In this document: positions 7,990 through 17,786 of the stretch, in pieces | Position numbering within the stretch: position 1 is the first letter of the stretch | Layout of the letters: the number at the start of each line of letters is the position of its first letter | Assembly: GCA_945869965.1 (NCBI GenBank) | Contig: CAMBRC010000028.1 | Coordinates: forward strand, 1-46,467 | Direction: 5' to 3' | Source of the DNA: Asaia bogorensis | GTDB taxonomy: Bacteria > Pseudomonadota > Alphaproteobacteria > Acetobacterales > Acetobacteraceae | DNA: 46,467 nt | Translations under genes and position numbers: made by a program | The notes under the pieces: generated by a model | Databases searched by the model: none | What the model saw: the letters and a program-made list of their open reading frames with translations, nothing else | What the model was told of the DNA's origin: nothing

Positions 7990-8655
7990 ATGCCTGAAGT
8001 CATGTTCGCCGGCCCAGACGGCCGGTTAGAGGGTCGTTACCACCATTCCAAGGACACCGGCGCCCCGCTCGCGCTGATCCTGCACCCGCACCCGCTGCAT
8101 GGCGGGACGATGAACAACCGCATCTCGTACACCATGTACCAGTCCTTCCAGAAGCTGGGCTTCTCGGTGATGCGCTTCAACTTCCGCGGCGCCGGCCGCA
8201 GCCAGGGCCGCTATGATGGCGGCATCGGTGAAATCAGCGACGCCGCCGCCGCACTCGACTGGATGCAGGCGGTCAACCCGAACCATGGCGGGCTGTGGAT
8301 CTCCGGCTACTCCTTCGGCGCCTTCGTCGGCATGCAGCTGCTGATGCGCCGCCCGGAAATCTCCGGCTGGGTCAGCGTCGCCCCGCCCGCCAACCACTAC
8401 GATTTCGGCTTCCTCGCCCCCTGCCCCTGCAGCGGCCTGATGCTGCACGGCGACTCCGACGAACTCGTGCCGGAACCCGCGGTGCGCAAGCTGGTCGACA
8501 AGCTGAACACCCAGAAGAACGTCAAGGTCGACTACCGCATCCTCGAAGGAGCCGACCACGTCTTCGCCGCCCATGCCGACCCGATCGCCGAAGCGATCGA
8601 GGATCACGTCAGCAAGACGATGGCCCGCCGCACCATGGCACTCGCCGCCGACTGA
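7990..8655 (+). CDS. Alpha/beta hydrolase of the HPHP-loop type
   Basis: A 221-residue cytosolic serine hydrolase. The oxyanion-side loop [12 protein letters not shown] is at 32-43, FNFRGAGRS at 64-71, the nucleophile elbow GYSFG has Ser108, an acid candidate is Asp155 or Asp157 in HGDSDELV, and the catalytic His is H190 in GADHVF. This is a complete triad in normal spacing. The family is widespread in proteobacteria and often sits beside Fe-S or cysteine desulfurase genes, as here with the divergent desulfurase pair, but its substrate is not established. The start at ATG 7990 agrees with family length; a longer start would enter the promoter region. A clear intrinsic terminator follows at 8682-8712. 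Confidence 0.9.
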   Translation: MPEVMFAGPDGRLEGRYHHSKDTGAPLALILHPHPLHGGTMNNRISYTMYQSFQKLGFSVMRFNFRGAGRSQGRYDGGIGEISDAAAALDWMQAVNPNHGGLWISGYSFGAFVGMQLLMRRPEISGWVSVAPPANHYDFGFLAPCPCSGLMLHGDSDELVPEPAVRKLVDKLNTQKNVKVDYRILEGADHVFAAHADPIAEAIEDHVSKTMARRTMALAAD

Positions 8656-8681
8656 TCCCGCCGGCCCTCTCCGCCTGCAAG

Positions 8682-8712
8682 AGCCCCGCACCCCCCAGTG
8701 CGGGGCTTCTTC
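8682..8712 (+). terminator. Rho-independent terminator after the hydrolase gene
   Basis: A perfect 10-bp stem AGCCCCGCAC (8682-8691) with GTGCGGGGCT (8698-8707), a 6-base loop CCCCCA, and a short T-rich TCTTC tail. It lies 26 bases after the hydrolase stop and separates it from tyrS. Confidence 0.85.
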
Positions 8713-8764
8713 ATGTCGAGGCTTCGCGCTAGAACCCCGCCGACCCAACCCCGGAACGCCAGCC

Positions 8765-10021
8765 ATGCCCAGCCCTTCGCCAGCACGCAGCGATTTCCTG
8801 CACGAAGCCACCGAACGCGGCTTCGTCTTCCAGTGCACCGATACCGAAGCGCTGGACGCCGCCCTGAAGGCCGGTCCGGTCGCCGGGTACATCGGCTACG
8901 ACCTCACCGCCGACAGCCTGCACGTCGGCCACATGGTCCAGATCATGCTGCTCCGCCTGCTGCAACGCACCGGCAACAAGCCCGTGGCCCTGATGGGCGG
9001 CGGCACCAGCAAGATCGGCGACCCCTCCTTCCGCGAGGAAGCCCGCCAACTCCTGACCGACGCCCAACTCGCCACCAACATGGCCGGCATCCGCCGCAAC
9101 ATCTCGCCCTTCCTGACCTTCGGGGACGGCCCCACCGACGCGATCATGCCCAACAACGCCGACTGGCTCGACCGCCTCGGCTACATCGAACTCCTGCGCG
9201 AAATCGGCCCGCATTTCAGCATCAGCCGCATGCTCTCCTTCGACAGCGTCAAATCCCGCCTGGAGCGCGAGCAAGGCCTGACCTTCCTCGAATTCAACTA
9301 CTCCATCCTGCAAAGCTACGATTTCCGCGAGCTGAACCGCCGCCACGGCGTCACCCTGCAAATGGGCGGCTCCGATCAATGGGGCAACATCGTCTCCGGC
9401 ATCGACCTGGTCCGCCGCACCGACGGCAAACAGGTTTTCGGCCTCACCACCCCCCTGATCGCCACCGCCTCAGGCGCCAAAATGGGCAAATCCGCCCAGG
9501 GTGCGGTCTGGCTGACCTCGGACAAACTGCCCGCCTTCGACTACTGGCAGTTCTGGCGCAACACCGAAGATGCCGACACCGGCCGCTTCCTGCGCCTATT
9601 CACCGACCTCCCCCTCGCCGAAATCGCCCGCCTGGAAAAACTCGGCGGCGCCGAGATCAACGAAGCCAAGAAAATCCTCGCCACCGAAGCCACCACCCTG
9701 GCCCACGGCCCCGCCGCCGCCGCTCAGGCCGCCGAGGCCGCCCGCAACCTCTACGAAACCGGCGCCGGCAGCGAGGACATCCCCGCCGCCACCATTCCCG
9801 CCGCCGAGATCGGCGACGCCCTGCCGGCCTTCCGCCTGGTCACCCTCGCCGGCCTCGCCGCCAGCAACGCCGAAGCCCGCCGCTTGATCCGCGGCGGCGG
9901 CGTGCGGGTGAACGACGTGGTGGTCACCGAGGAAGGCCAGTCCTTCCCGGCCGGCCAGTTCGCCGACGGGCTGAAACTCTCGGTCGGCCGCAAATTGCAC
10001 CGGCTCGTGCGCTCGGCTTAG
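8765..10021 (+). CDS. tyrS: Tyrosyl-tRNA synthetase
   Basis: A 418-residue class Ic aminoacyl-tRNA synthetase that charges tRNA-Tyr. The HIGH-like motif HVGHM is at 53-57 and the KMSKS-like motif KMGKS at 239-243. Tyr/AMP-binding [12 protein letters not shown], and Asp-Gln in GGSDQWGN (201-208), are present. The C-terminal S4-type RNA-binding fold is visible in [17 protein letters not shown] near the end. Length is normal for the bacterial TyrS of this group. The start at ATG 8765 follows the terminator by about 50 bases; a longer in-frame opening from 8573 runs through the end of the hydrolase gene and the terminator and is rejected. The AT-rich hairpin at 10039-10062 lies 17 bases after the stop and probably ends transcription. 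Confidence 0.97.
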   Translation: MPSPSPARSDFLHEATERGFVFQCTDTEALDAALKAGPVAGYIGYDLTADSLHVGHMVQIMLLRLLQRTGNKPVALMGGGTSKIGDPSFREEARQLLTDAQLATNMAGIRRNISPFLTFGDGPTDAIMPNNADWLDRLGYIELLREIGPHFSISRMLSFDSVKSRLEREQGLTFLEFNYSILQSYDFRELNRRHGVTLQMGGSDQWGNIVSGIDLVRRTDGKQVFGLTTPLIATASGAKMGKSAQGAVWLTSDKLPAFDYWQFWRNTEDADTGRFLRLFTDLPLAEIARLEKLGGAEINEAKKILATEATTLAHGPAAAAQAAEAARNLYETGAGSEDIPAATIPAAEIGDALPAFRLVTLAGLAASNAEARRLIRGGGVRVNDVVVTEEGQSFPAGQFADGLKLSVGRKLHRLVRSA

Positions 10022-10038
10022 CCAAGCAGTAGAAAAAT

Positions 10039-10197
10039 CTTCTTTTTGTGAACAAAAAGAAGCAAAAAAACTTCATTCATTCAGATAACCCCATCTCCCC
10101 TTCGGGAAGATAGGTGCCAAACCAGCGCATGATCCACCAATGAGCCCGAACCAAAGCGGATAAAGTTTTTTTGCTTCTTTTTGTTCACAAAAAGAAG
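10039..10197. repeat. AT-rich inverted-arm element, copy 1
   Basis: Two hairpins in opposite orientation bound the segment. At 10039-10062, CTTCTTTTTGT pairs with ACAAAAAGAAG around GA. At 10174-10197 the same 11-bp stem occurs around TC. Each is flanked on its inner side by GCAAAAAAACTT, in opposite orientations, so the arms form a larger inverted repeat of about 35 bases enclosing about 90 bases of unrelated sequence. A second element of the same design lies at 18297-18442 and a single arm at 26568-26589. The element separates tyrS from the convergent small gene, so it could work as a two-way terminator. Confidence 0.85.
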
Positions 10198-10228
10198 ACT
10201 CGTCCTATCCTTTTGACCTTCCCGCCCC

Positions 10229-10519
10229 TCACCCCACCCGATTCGCCCGAACCCAGGCCAGATGCTCCCGCGCATGGAACAGGGTAAAACTCTCCCGCCG
10301 CCGATCGCCGCCAAAGCGCCGGATACGCCGCTCGGTCACTTTCTCCAGCACCCCCAGCAGCTCTTCCGCCGCCTCCATGTCGGCCACGGCGCAGGCATGG
10401 TTGAACGCCGCCAGCACCTTGTCCGACACTCGCATCCCGTCGGCATATTCCGCCGGCGGCACCGCGGCCGACGGCGATTCCTGCGGCGATGCCTCCGGCT
10501 TCAGCAACATGTCCCTCAT
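10229..10519 (-). CDS. Small protein of unknown function
   Basis: A 96-residue protein I do not recognise by name. After a flexible Pro/Ser/Ala-rich N-terminus (about 30 residues), the rest looks helical: SDKVLAAFNHACAVADMEAAEELLGVLEKV, here given as SDKVLAAFNHACAVAD and MEAAEELLGVLEKV, then a basic RRIRRFGGDRR patch. No signal peptide, membrane segment or metal motif is seen. Codon use is like the neighbours and the opposite-strand frames show no family pattern, so the gene is probably real. The start may be 10519 or the second ATG at 10510. It lies alone between two repeat elements, convergent with tyrS. Confidence 0.65.
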   Translation of the reverse strand: MRDMLLKPEASPQESPSAAVPPAEYADGMRVSDKVLAAFNHACAVADMEAAEELLGVLEKVTERRIRRFGGDRRRESFTLFHAREHLAWVRANRVG

Positions 10520-10594
10520 CGGTGCCCCGGTCCCTCCACGCGCTTACCCGCCAAGTGTGCGCCGCGAATCTTGCCGATCGGTAAACGCGGTCAC

Positions 10595-10656
10595 GGAAGG
10601 GGGGGCTGGGGCCTCAGGCCCCAGCGGGTCCAGGGCAGAGCCCTGGCCTTCCTTCC
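10595..10656. repeat. GC-rich palindromic intergenic repeat, copy 3 (short form)
   Basis: Outer arms GGAAGG and CCTTCC enclose CTGGGGCCTCAGGCCCCAG, GCGGGT, and CCAGGGCAGAGCCCTGG. The module CCAGGGC-(A/T)-GCCCTGG and the GCGGGT linker match copies 1 and 2. It is about half the length of those copies, as though one side had been lost. It sits between the HAD hydrolase stop and the small upstream gene. Confidence 0.8.
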
Positions 10657-10669
10657 CCGCCATCCCGCT

Positions 10670-11428
10670 CTAGAGCCCGAGCTGCGTTGCCATGTCTTCG
10701 ATATCGCTGGCGACGATGTCCCAGTCGCTATCGGCGGCGAAGTCGCGTTTTTGCAGCGGCCCGTATTCGATGACGCGCGGCCAGAACGCGGTGCGCAGTC
10801 CGCAGGCGCGCGCGGCGGCCAGGTCGCCGTTATGGGCGGCGGCCATCATCACCTCGCCGGGTTCCAGGCCGAGGATACGGGCGGTACCCAGGTAGGTCTC
10901 GGGGTCCGGCTTGTAGTGCCCGAACAGCTCGGTGGAGCAGATCATGTCCCAGGGGATGCCTGCCGCCTTGGCCATGTTGACCAGCAGCGCGACGTTGCCG
11001 TTCGACAGCGGCCCGATGATGTAGCGCCGGCGCAGCCGGGTCAGCCCCGGCACGGCATCCGGCCATGGCTTGAGGCGGTGCCAGCCCCGGTTGATGTGGT
11101 CCAGCTCAGCGTCGCCCAGTTTCACGCCACCCGGGCCGGTGATGCCGAACTTCGCCACCAGCACCTCCAGCGTCGCCCGGTGCAGCGCGTCCAGGATGGT
11201 CCAGGGCAACTCCCCCTTGCGCACCCGGTCCATCGACGGCGCATAGGCGGCGCGCCAGGCATCCACCAGCCCGGCCCAATCAGCCGCCCCAATGCCACGC
11301 TCGGCGGCCCAACCGCCGAGATCGGCAATCAGGCTGCCGCGCCAGTCGACCACCGAGCCGAAGGTGTCAAACACGATCGCCTTTACGCCGGCGAGGTCGG
11401 GACGCGGAAGCGGGGATGAGGATGTCAT
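10670..11428 (-). CDS. HAD-superfamily hydrolase, type II haloacid dehalogenase-like
   Basis: A 252-residue cytosolic hydrolase. Motif I is VFDTFGSVVDWRGS with the nucleophile Asp21, motif II is PLSNGN, motif III has the Lys of GHYKPDPETYLG, and motif IV is in MMAAAHNGDLAAARACG. The DTFGTVVDWR form of motif I and the SNGN form of motif II are characteristic of L-2-haloacid dehalogenases, although AHNGD replaces the more usual AxHxxD arrangement only slightly. Many such proteins are annotated dehalogenases without evidence, so the substrate is open. The start at ATG 11428 gives the family length; the longer frame to 11614 overlaps the AsmA-like gene. The gene follows the AsmA-like gene by 41 bases on the same strand. 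Confidence 0.88.
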   Translation of the reverse strand: MTSSSPLPRPDLAGVKAIVFDTFGSVVDWRGSLIADLGGWAAERGIGAADWAGLVDAWRAAYAPSMDRVRKGELPWTILDALHRATLEVLVAKFGITGPGGVKLGDAELDHINRGWHRLKPWPDAVPGLTRLRRRYIIGPLSNGNVALLVNMAKAAGIPWDMICSTELFGHYKPDPETYLGTARILGLEPGEVMMAAAHNGDLAAARACGLRTAFWPRVIEYGPLQKRDFAADSDWDIVASDIEDMATQLGL

Positions 11429-11469
11429 GACACTACTTTCCCCCGCCAAACCACCGCCGGCAAGCCACC

Positions 11470-14400
11470 TTATCGCTGCCCGCCCTCGCGCATCGCCGGC
11501 GGCGGTGGCGGCGCAGACCGCGGCGCATCCCCGCCACCGCCCGGCGAGCCCTCGAACACCCCGAACAACCCGCGCAGAAACCCCGGCGTCACCGCCGATA
11601 GCGGGTTCACCCACACCGAGGGGTCGTCGAACGGCCCCTTCACCCCATAGGACATGGCGAACAACCCGCCGCCGGTCTCCGGGCTCACCAGCCGGCCGAG
11701 CAATGGCACCCGGCCCAGCAGCGAATTGATGAAATACGCCGGCACCACGGTGCCCTGGATATCGAACAGCTGCCGCCCCGTGTCGATCCGCCCCTTCGCC
11801 GTGACCCCCAGCGAGGTGCTGAACGCCCGCGCATCCACCAGGTCAATGGCATCCCCGGCCCGGCGGAACGGCGCCACCAACCGGCTGAAGCGCAAATCGG
11901 GTCCGCTGAACGCATCGATCGCGCCCACCACGGTGATCGCCTGCAACAGCTTGCCGATCGCCGGCGCGTTGCGCATGCCGAAATCCGTCACCTCGGCAGT
12001 GCCCGACAGCGCATTGTCCGCCCGGCTGTCGTCATAGAAGCCGTTCAGCACCAGCTTGCCGCCGCGCATGTCCTCCATCACATCCAGCGCCGTCAAAAGC
12101 CCGCCGGCATCCTGTGCCGTGATCGTCAGGCTGCGCCGCTGCACCTGCCCTGACGGCAGGATCGACAACTCGAACGGACCCGTCCCCGCCCGCCCGGTGA
12201 CCCGCGCCGTGCGGCTGATCAGCCCGTCATTGTCGCTGCGCGCCAGCACCCCGGTCATCACCCGCCGCGGCCCCAGCACCAGCCGATCGACCCGCAGCTC
12301 GGCGTTGAAAGCCGGCCCCCGAATTTCCTCCCCCGGCTTCGCGGCCCCCTCCCGCCGCGCCATCTCGGCGCTGATATCCAGGCTCGGCCCGTTCAGCCGC
12401 ACCTGCCATGGCTGCCCTTCCGCCACCGGCCAGACGATCTCGCCCTGCACATCCGTCCCCGGCGCCAGCCCCAGCTTGCCGAGCCGCACCCGCCGCGCCC
12501 CCCGCCCCGACCGATCGAGAATGGGCCAGTCCAGCGCCGCCTGCACCGAAACCCCCTCGCCATCGATGCGCAGCCGCTCGATCCCGGCAAACCGCTCGCG
12601 ATCCAGCACCAGCAGCATCTCCGCCACCGCCGCCCGCCCCGCCGGCTTGCCCCAGTTCAACCGCTCGGCCTTCAGCCCCATCTTCCCCAGGTCGGCCCGC
12701 ACCGACAGCTCCGACCGCCCGCTGCGCCGCCCCACCAGCTCCAGCTTCACCGCCGCATTCCCGTCGACCAGCAACTCCGGGCTCGACAGCCCCAGGCCGG
12801 CAATCTGCCCCGCATCCGGCGCCCCGCTCACCGTCACCTTCTGGATCACCTGTGCTGCCGGCCCATCGGTGAAATCCATCTCGACCGCCACCTGCGAGAC
12901 AATCCCCGCCAGCGTCGCCGTCCCGCGCGCCTGCAGCCCGCTATTGCCCGCCTCGAAGCTCAGCGCCCCATTGGTCAGATCCCGCCCGGCCGCAATCCCG
13001 CCCAGGTTCAACCCGCTCAGCTTCCCCACCGACGACAACCGCACATCGTCGAACGTCACATCATTCTCCAGCGGCAGCGCGGTGATCATCACCCGCCCCT
13101 CCACCCGCCCGGACGGATTGCGCATCGTCACCGGCCGCCGGCTCAGGATGTTGACCCGCGGATGGTTCAACACCCCGATCACATCCACCACCGGCCCCGC
13201 CATCTCGATCGCCACGTTCACATACTGGTCGCGCTGCGCCAGCCCGGTCAGCGTCACCCGCCCCCCGGTCATCGCCAGCCCGCCCTGGTTCCCGCCCAAA
13301 ATCGCAATCTCGATCTCGTCCGCCGACACGAACGACAACCTCGCCGAAGCCCCCTCCACCGGCGGCACCGGCCGCAGCCAGTGCACCACCATCTCCCGCC
13401 CCTCGAACCCCCCGCTCAGCGCCGTCACCGCCCCATCCGACAAGTCCGCCGCCGCCATCACCTTCAGGCTCAGCCGCAAATCATGCGCCGTCCCCGCCGT
13501 GATATTCCCGGTGATCCACGGCTTTGCCCCCGACCCCCCCACCCCGTCCGGCCACAGCGCCGCCAGGTCGGCAAACGCCACCCGGTCGAGCGACAACTCC
13601 AATTGCCCCAGCAACATCCCCGCCAGCGGCTGCAACGTGGCCGTCCCCGTCAAAACCGTCTGCCGCCCCGCCCCGCCCGGCAGCACCAGCCGCTCCAACA
13701 CCAACCGCGTCGTCGCACCCATCGCCTCGACCCGCGCCACCCCGCCCAGCACCGGCACCGCCCCGCGCGCAATCCGCAACTCGCCGGCAAACAACTCCGC
13801 CCGCACCCCGCCCCGGCGCAACACCAGGTCCGGCCCCAACTCCCCGGTGGCCGTCAGCTCCACCGGCGCCCGCACCGCAGCCAACGGCGCGAAATTCGCC
13901 CCCAACCCAGCAAAATCCGCCGGCACCACCCGCGCCAGCGCCGCCTCCACCAACAGCGCGTCGCCACCCGGCGGCAACGCAACCTTCGCCGTCACCGCCA
14001 GCCGCCGATTACCGTTCGGAACGGGGACCTCAACCTCCAGCCCCGCCACCCCCTCCGCCCCACCGCCCGCCAGCCGCGTGACATCCAGCTCCAACCGCGG
14101 CGCCCGCCACACCAGCCCCAGCGCATCGTCCTGCACCACCAGCACGGTATCGCGCAGCTGCAGCCGCCGCAGCTGGCTCAACAGCGTCGCCCGCCCCCCG
14201 AGATCCGTCCCAAGCGGCTGCCCCAGCGCTTCGAACAACCAACCGAAATTCGCCGAAACCCCGCCCGCTGCCGCCCCGCCCTCGGCCGCCCCGCCCTCCT
14301 GCGTCCCGGAAAAATCCACCGCCAGCCCGCCATCCGCCCGCCGCACCGCGCGCACCTGCGCGCCCTGCACCAGCAACCCGCGCGGCGCGATCCGCCCGGT

Positions 14401-14763
14401 CGCCAGCGCCCGCATCGACAGCGACACCCGCACCTCCGGCACCTGGGCAATCCGCCGCCCGGCCCCATCGAAAACCACCAGCCCGTGCGCCACGATATCC
14501 AACGGCCGGTCCACCCCGCCGCGGAACCCCTCCCACACCAGCGTCGCCTCCCCGACCTCCAGCCGCAGCGGCGCGATATGCTGGTTCGCCACCGCCACGA
14601 TCTCATCCGCCAGCCACGGAATCGCCAGCGGTCCCTGATCAAGCCGCCACACCAGCCCCCCCAGCCCCGCCGCCGCCATCACCCCCAGCAACAGCCCCAC
14701 CCGCATCAGCCAATGCAGATGCCGCCAGACCCGCCCCGCCGCTTGACCGATCACGCGGCGCAT
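11470..14763 (-). CDS. AsmA/YhdP-like envelope protein, large
   Basis: A 1097-residue protein with one N-terminal membrane segment (about residues 20-40, LLLGVMAAAGLGGLVW) and a very long periplasmic beta-rich region. The order of segments resembles the YhdP/DUF3971-AsmA_2 family: an early domain on 'GPLAIPWLADEIVAVAN' and 'VEVGEATLVWEG', a repetitive middle, and a C-terminal TVVGAIDAFSGPDLRFSRL to VVPAYFINSLLGRVPLLG, here cited as segments ending in YGVKGPFDDPSVWVNPLS. These AsmA-clan proteins form long grooved rods thought to move phospholipid from inner to outer membrane. The family role is known; its role here is inferred. The start at 14763 lies only 17 bases from the divergent glnE start. 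Low-complexity Pro/Gly at the C-terminus is normal in this GC context. Confidence 0.85.
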   Translation of the reverse strand: MRRVIGQAAGRVWRHLHWLMRVGLLLGVMAAAGLGGLVWRLDQGPLAIPWLADEIVAVANQHIAPLRLEVGEATLVWEGFRGGVDRPLDIVAHGLVVFDGAGRRIAQVPEVRVSLSMRALATGRIAPRGLLVQGAQVRAVRRADGGLAVDFSGTQEGGAAEGGAAAGGVSANFGWLFEALGQPLGTDLGGRATLLSQLRRLQLRDTVLVVQDDALGLVWRAPRLELDVTRLAGGGAEGVAGLEVEVPVPNGNRRLAVTAKVALPPGGDALLVEAALARVVPADFAGLGANFAPLAAVRAPVELTATGELGPDLVLRRGGVRAELFAGELRIARGAVPVLGGVARVEAMGATTRLVLERLVLPGGAGRQTVLTGTATLQPLAGMLLGQLELSLDRVAFADLAALWPDGVGGSGAKPWITGNITAGTAHDLRLSLKVMAAADLSDGAVTALSGGFEGREMVVHWLRPVPPVEGASARLSFVSADEIEIAILGGNQGGLAMTGGRVTLTGLAQRDQYVNVAIEMAGPVVDVIGVLNHPRVNILSRRPVTMRNPSGRVEGRVMITALPLENDVTFDDVRLSSVGKLSGLNLGGIAAGRDLTNGALSFEAGNSGLQARGTATLAGIVSQVAVEMDFTDGPAAQVIQKVTVSGAPDAGQIAGLGLSSPELLVDGNAAVKLELVGRRSGRSELSVRADLGKMGLKAERLNWGKPAGRAAVAEMLLVLDRERFAGIERLRIDGEGVSVQAALDWPILDRSGRGARRVRLGKLGLAPGTDVQGEIVWPVAEGQPWQVRLNGPSLDISAEMARREGAAKPGEEIRGPAFNAELRVDRLVLGPRRVMTGVLARSDNDGLISRTARVTGRAGTGPFELSILPSGQVQRRSLTITAQDAGGLLTALDVMEDMRGGKLVLNGFYDDSRADNALSGTAEVTDFGMRNAPAIGKLLQAITVVGAIDAFSGPDLRFSRLVAPFRRAGDAIDLVDARAFSTSLGVTAKGRIDTGRQLFDIQGTVVPAYFINSLLGRVPLLGRLVSPETGGGLFAMSYGVKGPFDDPSVWVNPLSAVTPGFLRGLFGVFEGSPGGGGDAPRSAPPPPPAMREGGQR

Positions 14764-14780
14764 GCCCAGCCTCCGCGGTC

Positions 14781-17700
14781 ATGCCCATACCGATCGCCAC
14801 GCTCCTGACCGGCACCTGGCCTCACCCCGCCGACGCCCCCGCCGGCGAACGCTTGGTCGAACGCTTCGCCGAGCTCGGCCGCCCCGAGGCCCGCCTCGCC
14901 GCCGACCCCGCCATGCGCGCCATGCTGATGGCCATCGGCGCCAACGCCCCGTTCCTCGCCGACCTCGCCATCCGCGAAGCCGCCGCCCTGCGCCAGGCCG
15001 TGCGCGACGGCCCTGACGCCGTCATCGCCAGCGTCATGGCCGGCCTCGCCACCATCCCGCCCACCATCCCGCGCGCCCAGCTCGCATCCCGCCTGCGCGC
15101 CGCCAAGCGCGTGGTCTCGCTGCTGGTCGCCCTGGCCGATATCGGTGGCCTCTGGCCGCTCGACCGCGTCACCGCCGCCCTGTCCGACCTGGCCGAGACA
15201 GCGCTGTCCCTCAGCGTCGCCCATCTCCTGCGCGCCGCCCACGAAACCGGCGAGCTGCACCTCCCCAACCTTAAAGGAGCAAACCCCGCCAACCCGTCCC
15301 ACGCCTGCGGCTTCACCGTCCTCGGCATGGGCAAGCTCGGCGCCCGCGAACTGAACTATTCCAGTGATGTCGATGTCATCCTGATCCATGACCCCGCTGC
15401 CGGAGTCTACCACGGCGAAACGCCGGTTGCATTCTACACCCGCCTGTCCCGCGCCCTGGTCACATTAATGGAAGCCCGCGATTCCGACGGCTACGTCTTC
15501 CGCACCGACCTGCGCCTGCGCCCCGACCCCGCCGCCACCCCCCCCTGCGTGGCACTCCCCACCGCCATCGCCTACTACGAATCCATGGGTCAAAATTGGG
15601 AACGCGCGGCGATGCTGAAGGCGCGCCCCATCGCCGGCGACCTCGCCCTCGGCCACGCCTTCCTCGACGCCATCCGCCCCTTCATCTGGCGCCGCCACCT
15701 CGATTTCGCCGCCGTCGCCGACATCCACGCCATGAAGCGCCGCATCGACGACCACAAAGGTTTCCGCGCATCCGACGAAACCGACCCGGTCGCCCGCCTG
15801 CTCGGCCACAACGTCAAGCTCGGCCACGGCGGCATCCGCGAGATCGAGTTCCTCGCCCAATCGCTCCAACTCGTCTGGGGCGGCCGCGACCCCAGCCTGC
15901 GCGTTCTGCGCACCATCGACGCCCTCCGCCTGCTGGTCCGCGCCGGCCACATCCCTAGCCGCACCGCCGGCGAACTCGCCACCGCCTACCGCTTCCTGCG
16001 CCGCGTCGAACACCGCCTGCAAATGGTCCACGACCGCCAGACCCACACCCTGCCGGAACGCCCGGACCAGTTCGAAGCCTTCGCCACCTTCATGGGCTAC
16101 CCGGATGGTGCCGCCTTCGCCGCCGCCCAACTCCGCCACATGGCCCGAATCCGCACCGCCTATGGCGCCGTCTTTGAACAGATCCCCGAACTCGCCCCCA
16201 CCGGCCTGGTTCTCGACTTTCGCGGCGTCGGCGACCCCCTGCCCGAAACCACCGCCAGCCTCGCCGCCCTCGGCTTCAAGGAAACCGAACGCATCGTCGC
16301 CGCCGTCCGCGCCTGGAAAGCCGGCCGCCTGCGCGCCCTGCGCTCGCCGCGCGCCCAGGAACTGATGGACCAGGTCCTGCCCGCCCTCCTCGCCGCCCTC
16401 GCCCGCCAGGGCCAGCCCGACGCCGCCTTCGCCCGCTGGGACAACTTCCTCGCCCGCCTCCCCGCCGGCGTCCAACTCCTCTCCCTGTTCCAGCGCAACC
16501 CCGCCCTGCTCGACCGCATCGCCGGCGTGCTCGGCGCCGCCCCCGTCCTGGCCGACTACCTCGCCCACACCCCCGGCGCGCTCGAAGGCCTGCTCGACCC
16601 CGCCCCCAGCCCCGACTACCCCCGCATGCTGCGCCTGCGCCTCGGCGACGCCCGCGTGCTCGAAGACGCCATCTCGATCACCCGCGCCACCGTGCGCGAG
16701 GAGGAATTCTCCCTGGCCGTCGCCACCATGGAAGGCCGCCTGGACGCCGACACCGCCGGCCTGCTGCGCTCCGCCCTGGCCGAAGCCGCCCTGGCCGCCC
16801 TGTTCCCCCCCGTGCTCGACGATTTCGCCCGCCGCTTCGGAAAGGTCCGCGGCGGCGCCATGGCCCTGGTCATCATGGGCAAGGCCGGCGGCCGCGAAAT
16901 GATGGCCGGCTCCGACCTCGACATGATGCTGATCTACGATCACCCCGAAACCACCATCCAAAGCAGCGCAAAACCCCCCGCCCGCCCGCTCGCCAGCAGC
17001 CAGTGGTTCATCCGCGCCGTCCACGCCTACGTCGCCGCCGTCACCGCGCCCGACGCCGAAGGCCCGCTTTACGCCGTCGACATGCGCCTGCGCCCCTCCG
17101 GCAACAAAGGCCCGGTCGCGGTCTCGCTCGCCGGCTTCGAGCGCTACCACGGCCCCGCCGGTGCCACCGAAGGCGGCGCCTGGACCTGGGAACGCATGGC
17201 GCTCACCCGCGCCCGCGTCATCGCCGGCCCGCCCAAACTGCGCCGCCGCATCGAAGCCGCTATCAACGCCGCCATCACCAGCGCGGGGTCCCCATCCAAA
17301 ATCCGCGCCGATGCCGCGGCCATGCGCGCCCGCCTGCTGCGCGACCTCCCCCCCACCGGCCCGTGGGACGTCAAACTGCGCCCCGGCGGCCAATTGGAGG
17401 TCGAATTCATCGCCCAAACCCTCCAACTCGTCCACGCCGCCACCATCCCCACCAGCCCCACCACCCGCGAGGCGCTGGCCCGCCTGCGCGATGCCGCCAT
17501 CCTGCCCGAAGCCGACGCCGAACTGCTGATCCGCGCCGACCGCATCTGGCGCACCATCCAGGGCATGCTGCGCATCACCTACGGCCGCGCACCCACCGAA
17601 AAACTCTCCGAAGCCGCCACCGCCGCCCTGCTCCGCGCCGCCAGGTCAGCTGGCGCCCGACTGGGTGGAGCCAAACTGGGTGGAGCGGGCGCCCTTGACG

Positions 17701-17786
17701 TGGCCGCATTGCACACCACCATCACTGCATTGGCGGACCAGGTGCGCGCGGTCTTCGCGCGCCATATCGGAGAATGCGAACCATGA
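14781..17786 (+). CDS. glnE: Bifunctional glutamine synthetase adenylyltransferase/deadenylase
   Basis: A 1001-residue two-headed enzyme that switches glutamine synthetase off by adenylylation and on by phosphorolytic removal, under PII control. The N-terminal nucleotidyltransferase head has GMGKLGARELNYSSDVDV at about 182-199, with the metal-binding Asp pair. The C-terminal head has MGKAGGREMMAGSDLDMM at about 698-716. Each head is followed by its GlnD-PII-uridylyltransferase-like helical region (HGGIREIEFLAQSLQLVW; RPGGQLEVEFIAQTLQLVH). Both active sites look complete. Near the end a short duplication gives RLGGAKLGGAG. The start lies 17 bases from the oppositely oriented AsmA-like gene. 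The stop overlaps the bcp start as ATGA at 17783. Confidence 0.97.
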   Translation: MPIPIATLLTGTWPHPADAPAGERLVERFAELGRPEARLAADPAMRAMLMAIGANAPFLADLAIREAAALRQAVRDGPDAVIASVMAGLATIPPTIPRAQLASRLRAAKRVVSLLVALADIGGLWPLDRVTAALSDLAETALSLSVAHLLRAAHETGELHLPNLKGANPANPSHACGFTVLGMGKLGARELNYSSDVDVILIHDPAAGVYHGETPVAFYTRLSRALVTLMEARDSDGYVFRTDLRLRPDPAATPPCVALPTAIAYYESMGQNWERAAMLKARPIAGDLALGHAFLDAIRPFIWRRHLDFAAVADIHAMKRRIDDHKGFRASDETDPVARLLGHNVKLGHGGIREIEFLAQSLQLVWGGRDPSLRVLRTIDALRLLVRAGHIPSRTAGELATAYRFLRRVEHRLQMVHDRQTHTLPERPDQFEAFATFMGYPDGAAFAAAQLRHMARIRTAYGAVFEQIPELAPTGLVLDFRGVGDPLPETTASLAALGFKETERIVAAVRAWKAGRLRALRSPRAQELMDQVLPALLAALARQGQPDAAFARWDNFLARLPAGVQLLSLFQRNPALLDRIAGVLGAAPVLADYLAHTPGALEGLLDPAPSPDYPRMLRLRLGDARVLEDAISITRATVREEEFSLAVATMEGRLDADTAGLLRSALAEAALAALFPPVLDDFARRFGKVRGGAMALVIMGKAGGREMMAGSDLDMMLIYDHPETTIQSSAKPPARPLASSQWFIRAVHAYVAAVTAPDAEGPLYAVDMRLRPSGNKGPVAVSLAGFERYHGPAGATEGGAWTWERMALTRARVIAGPPKLRRRIEAAINAAITSAGSPSKIRADAAAMRARLLRDLPPTGPWDVKLRPGGQLEVEFIAQTLQLVHAATIPTSPTTREALARLRDAAILPEADAELLIRADRIWRTIQGMLRITYGRAPTEKLSEAATAALLRAARSAGARLGGAKLGGAGALDVAALHTTITALADQVRAVFARHIGECEP

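Noticed and set aside
12056..14808. Long plus-strand frames (up to 860 codons) opposite the AsmA-like gene
   Set aside because: Ser/Pro/Arg-rich low complexity, typical antisense shadows; the minus-strand frame has a membrane segment and family order.
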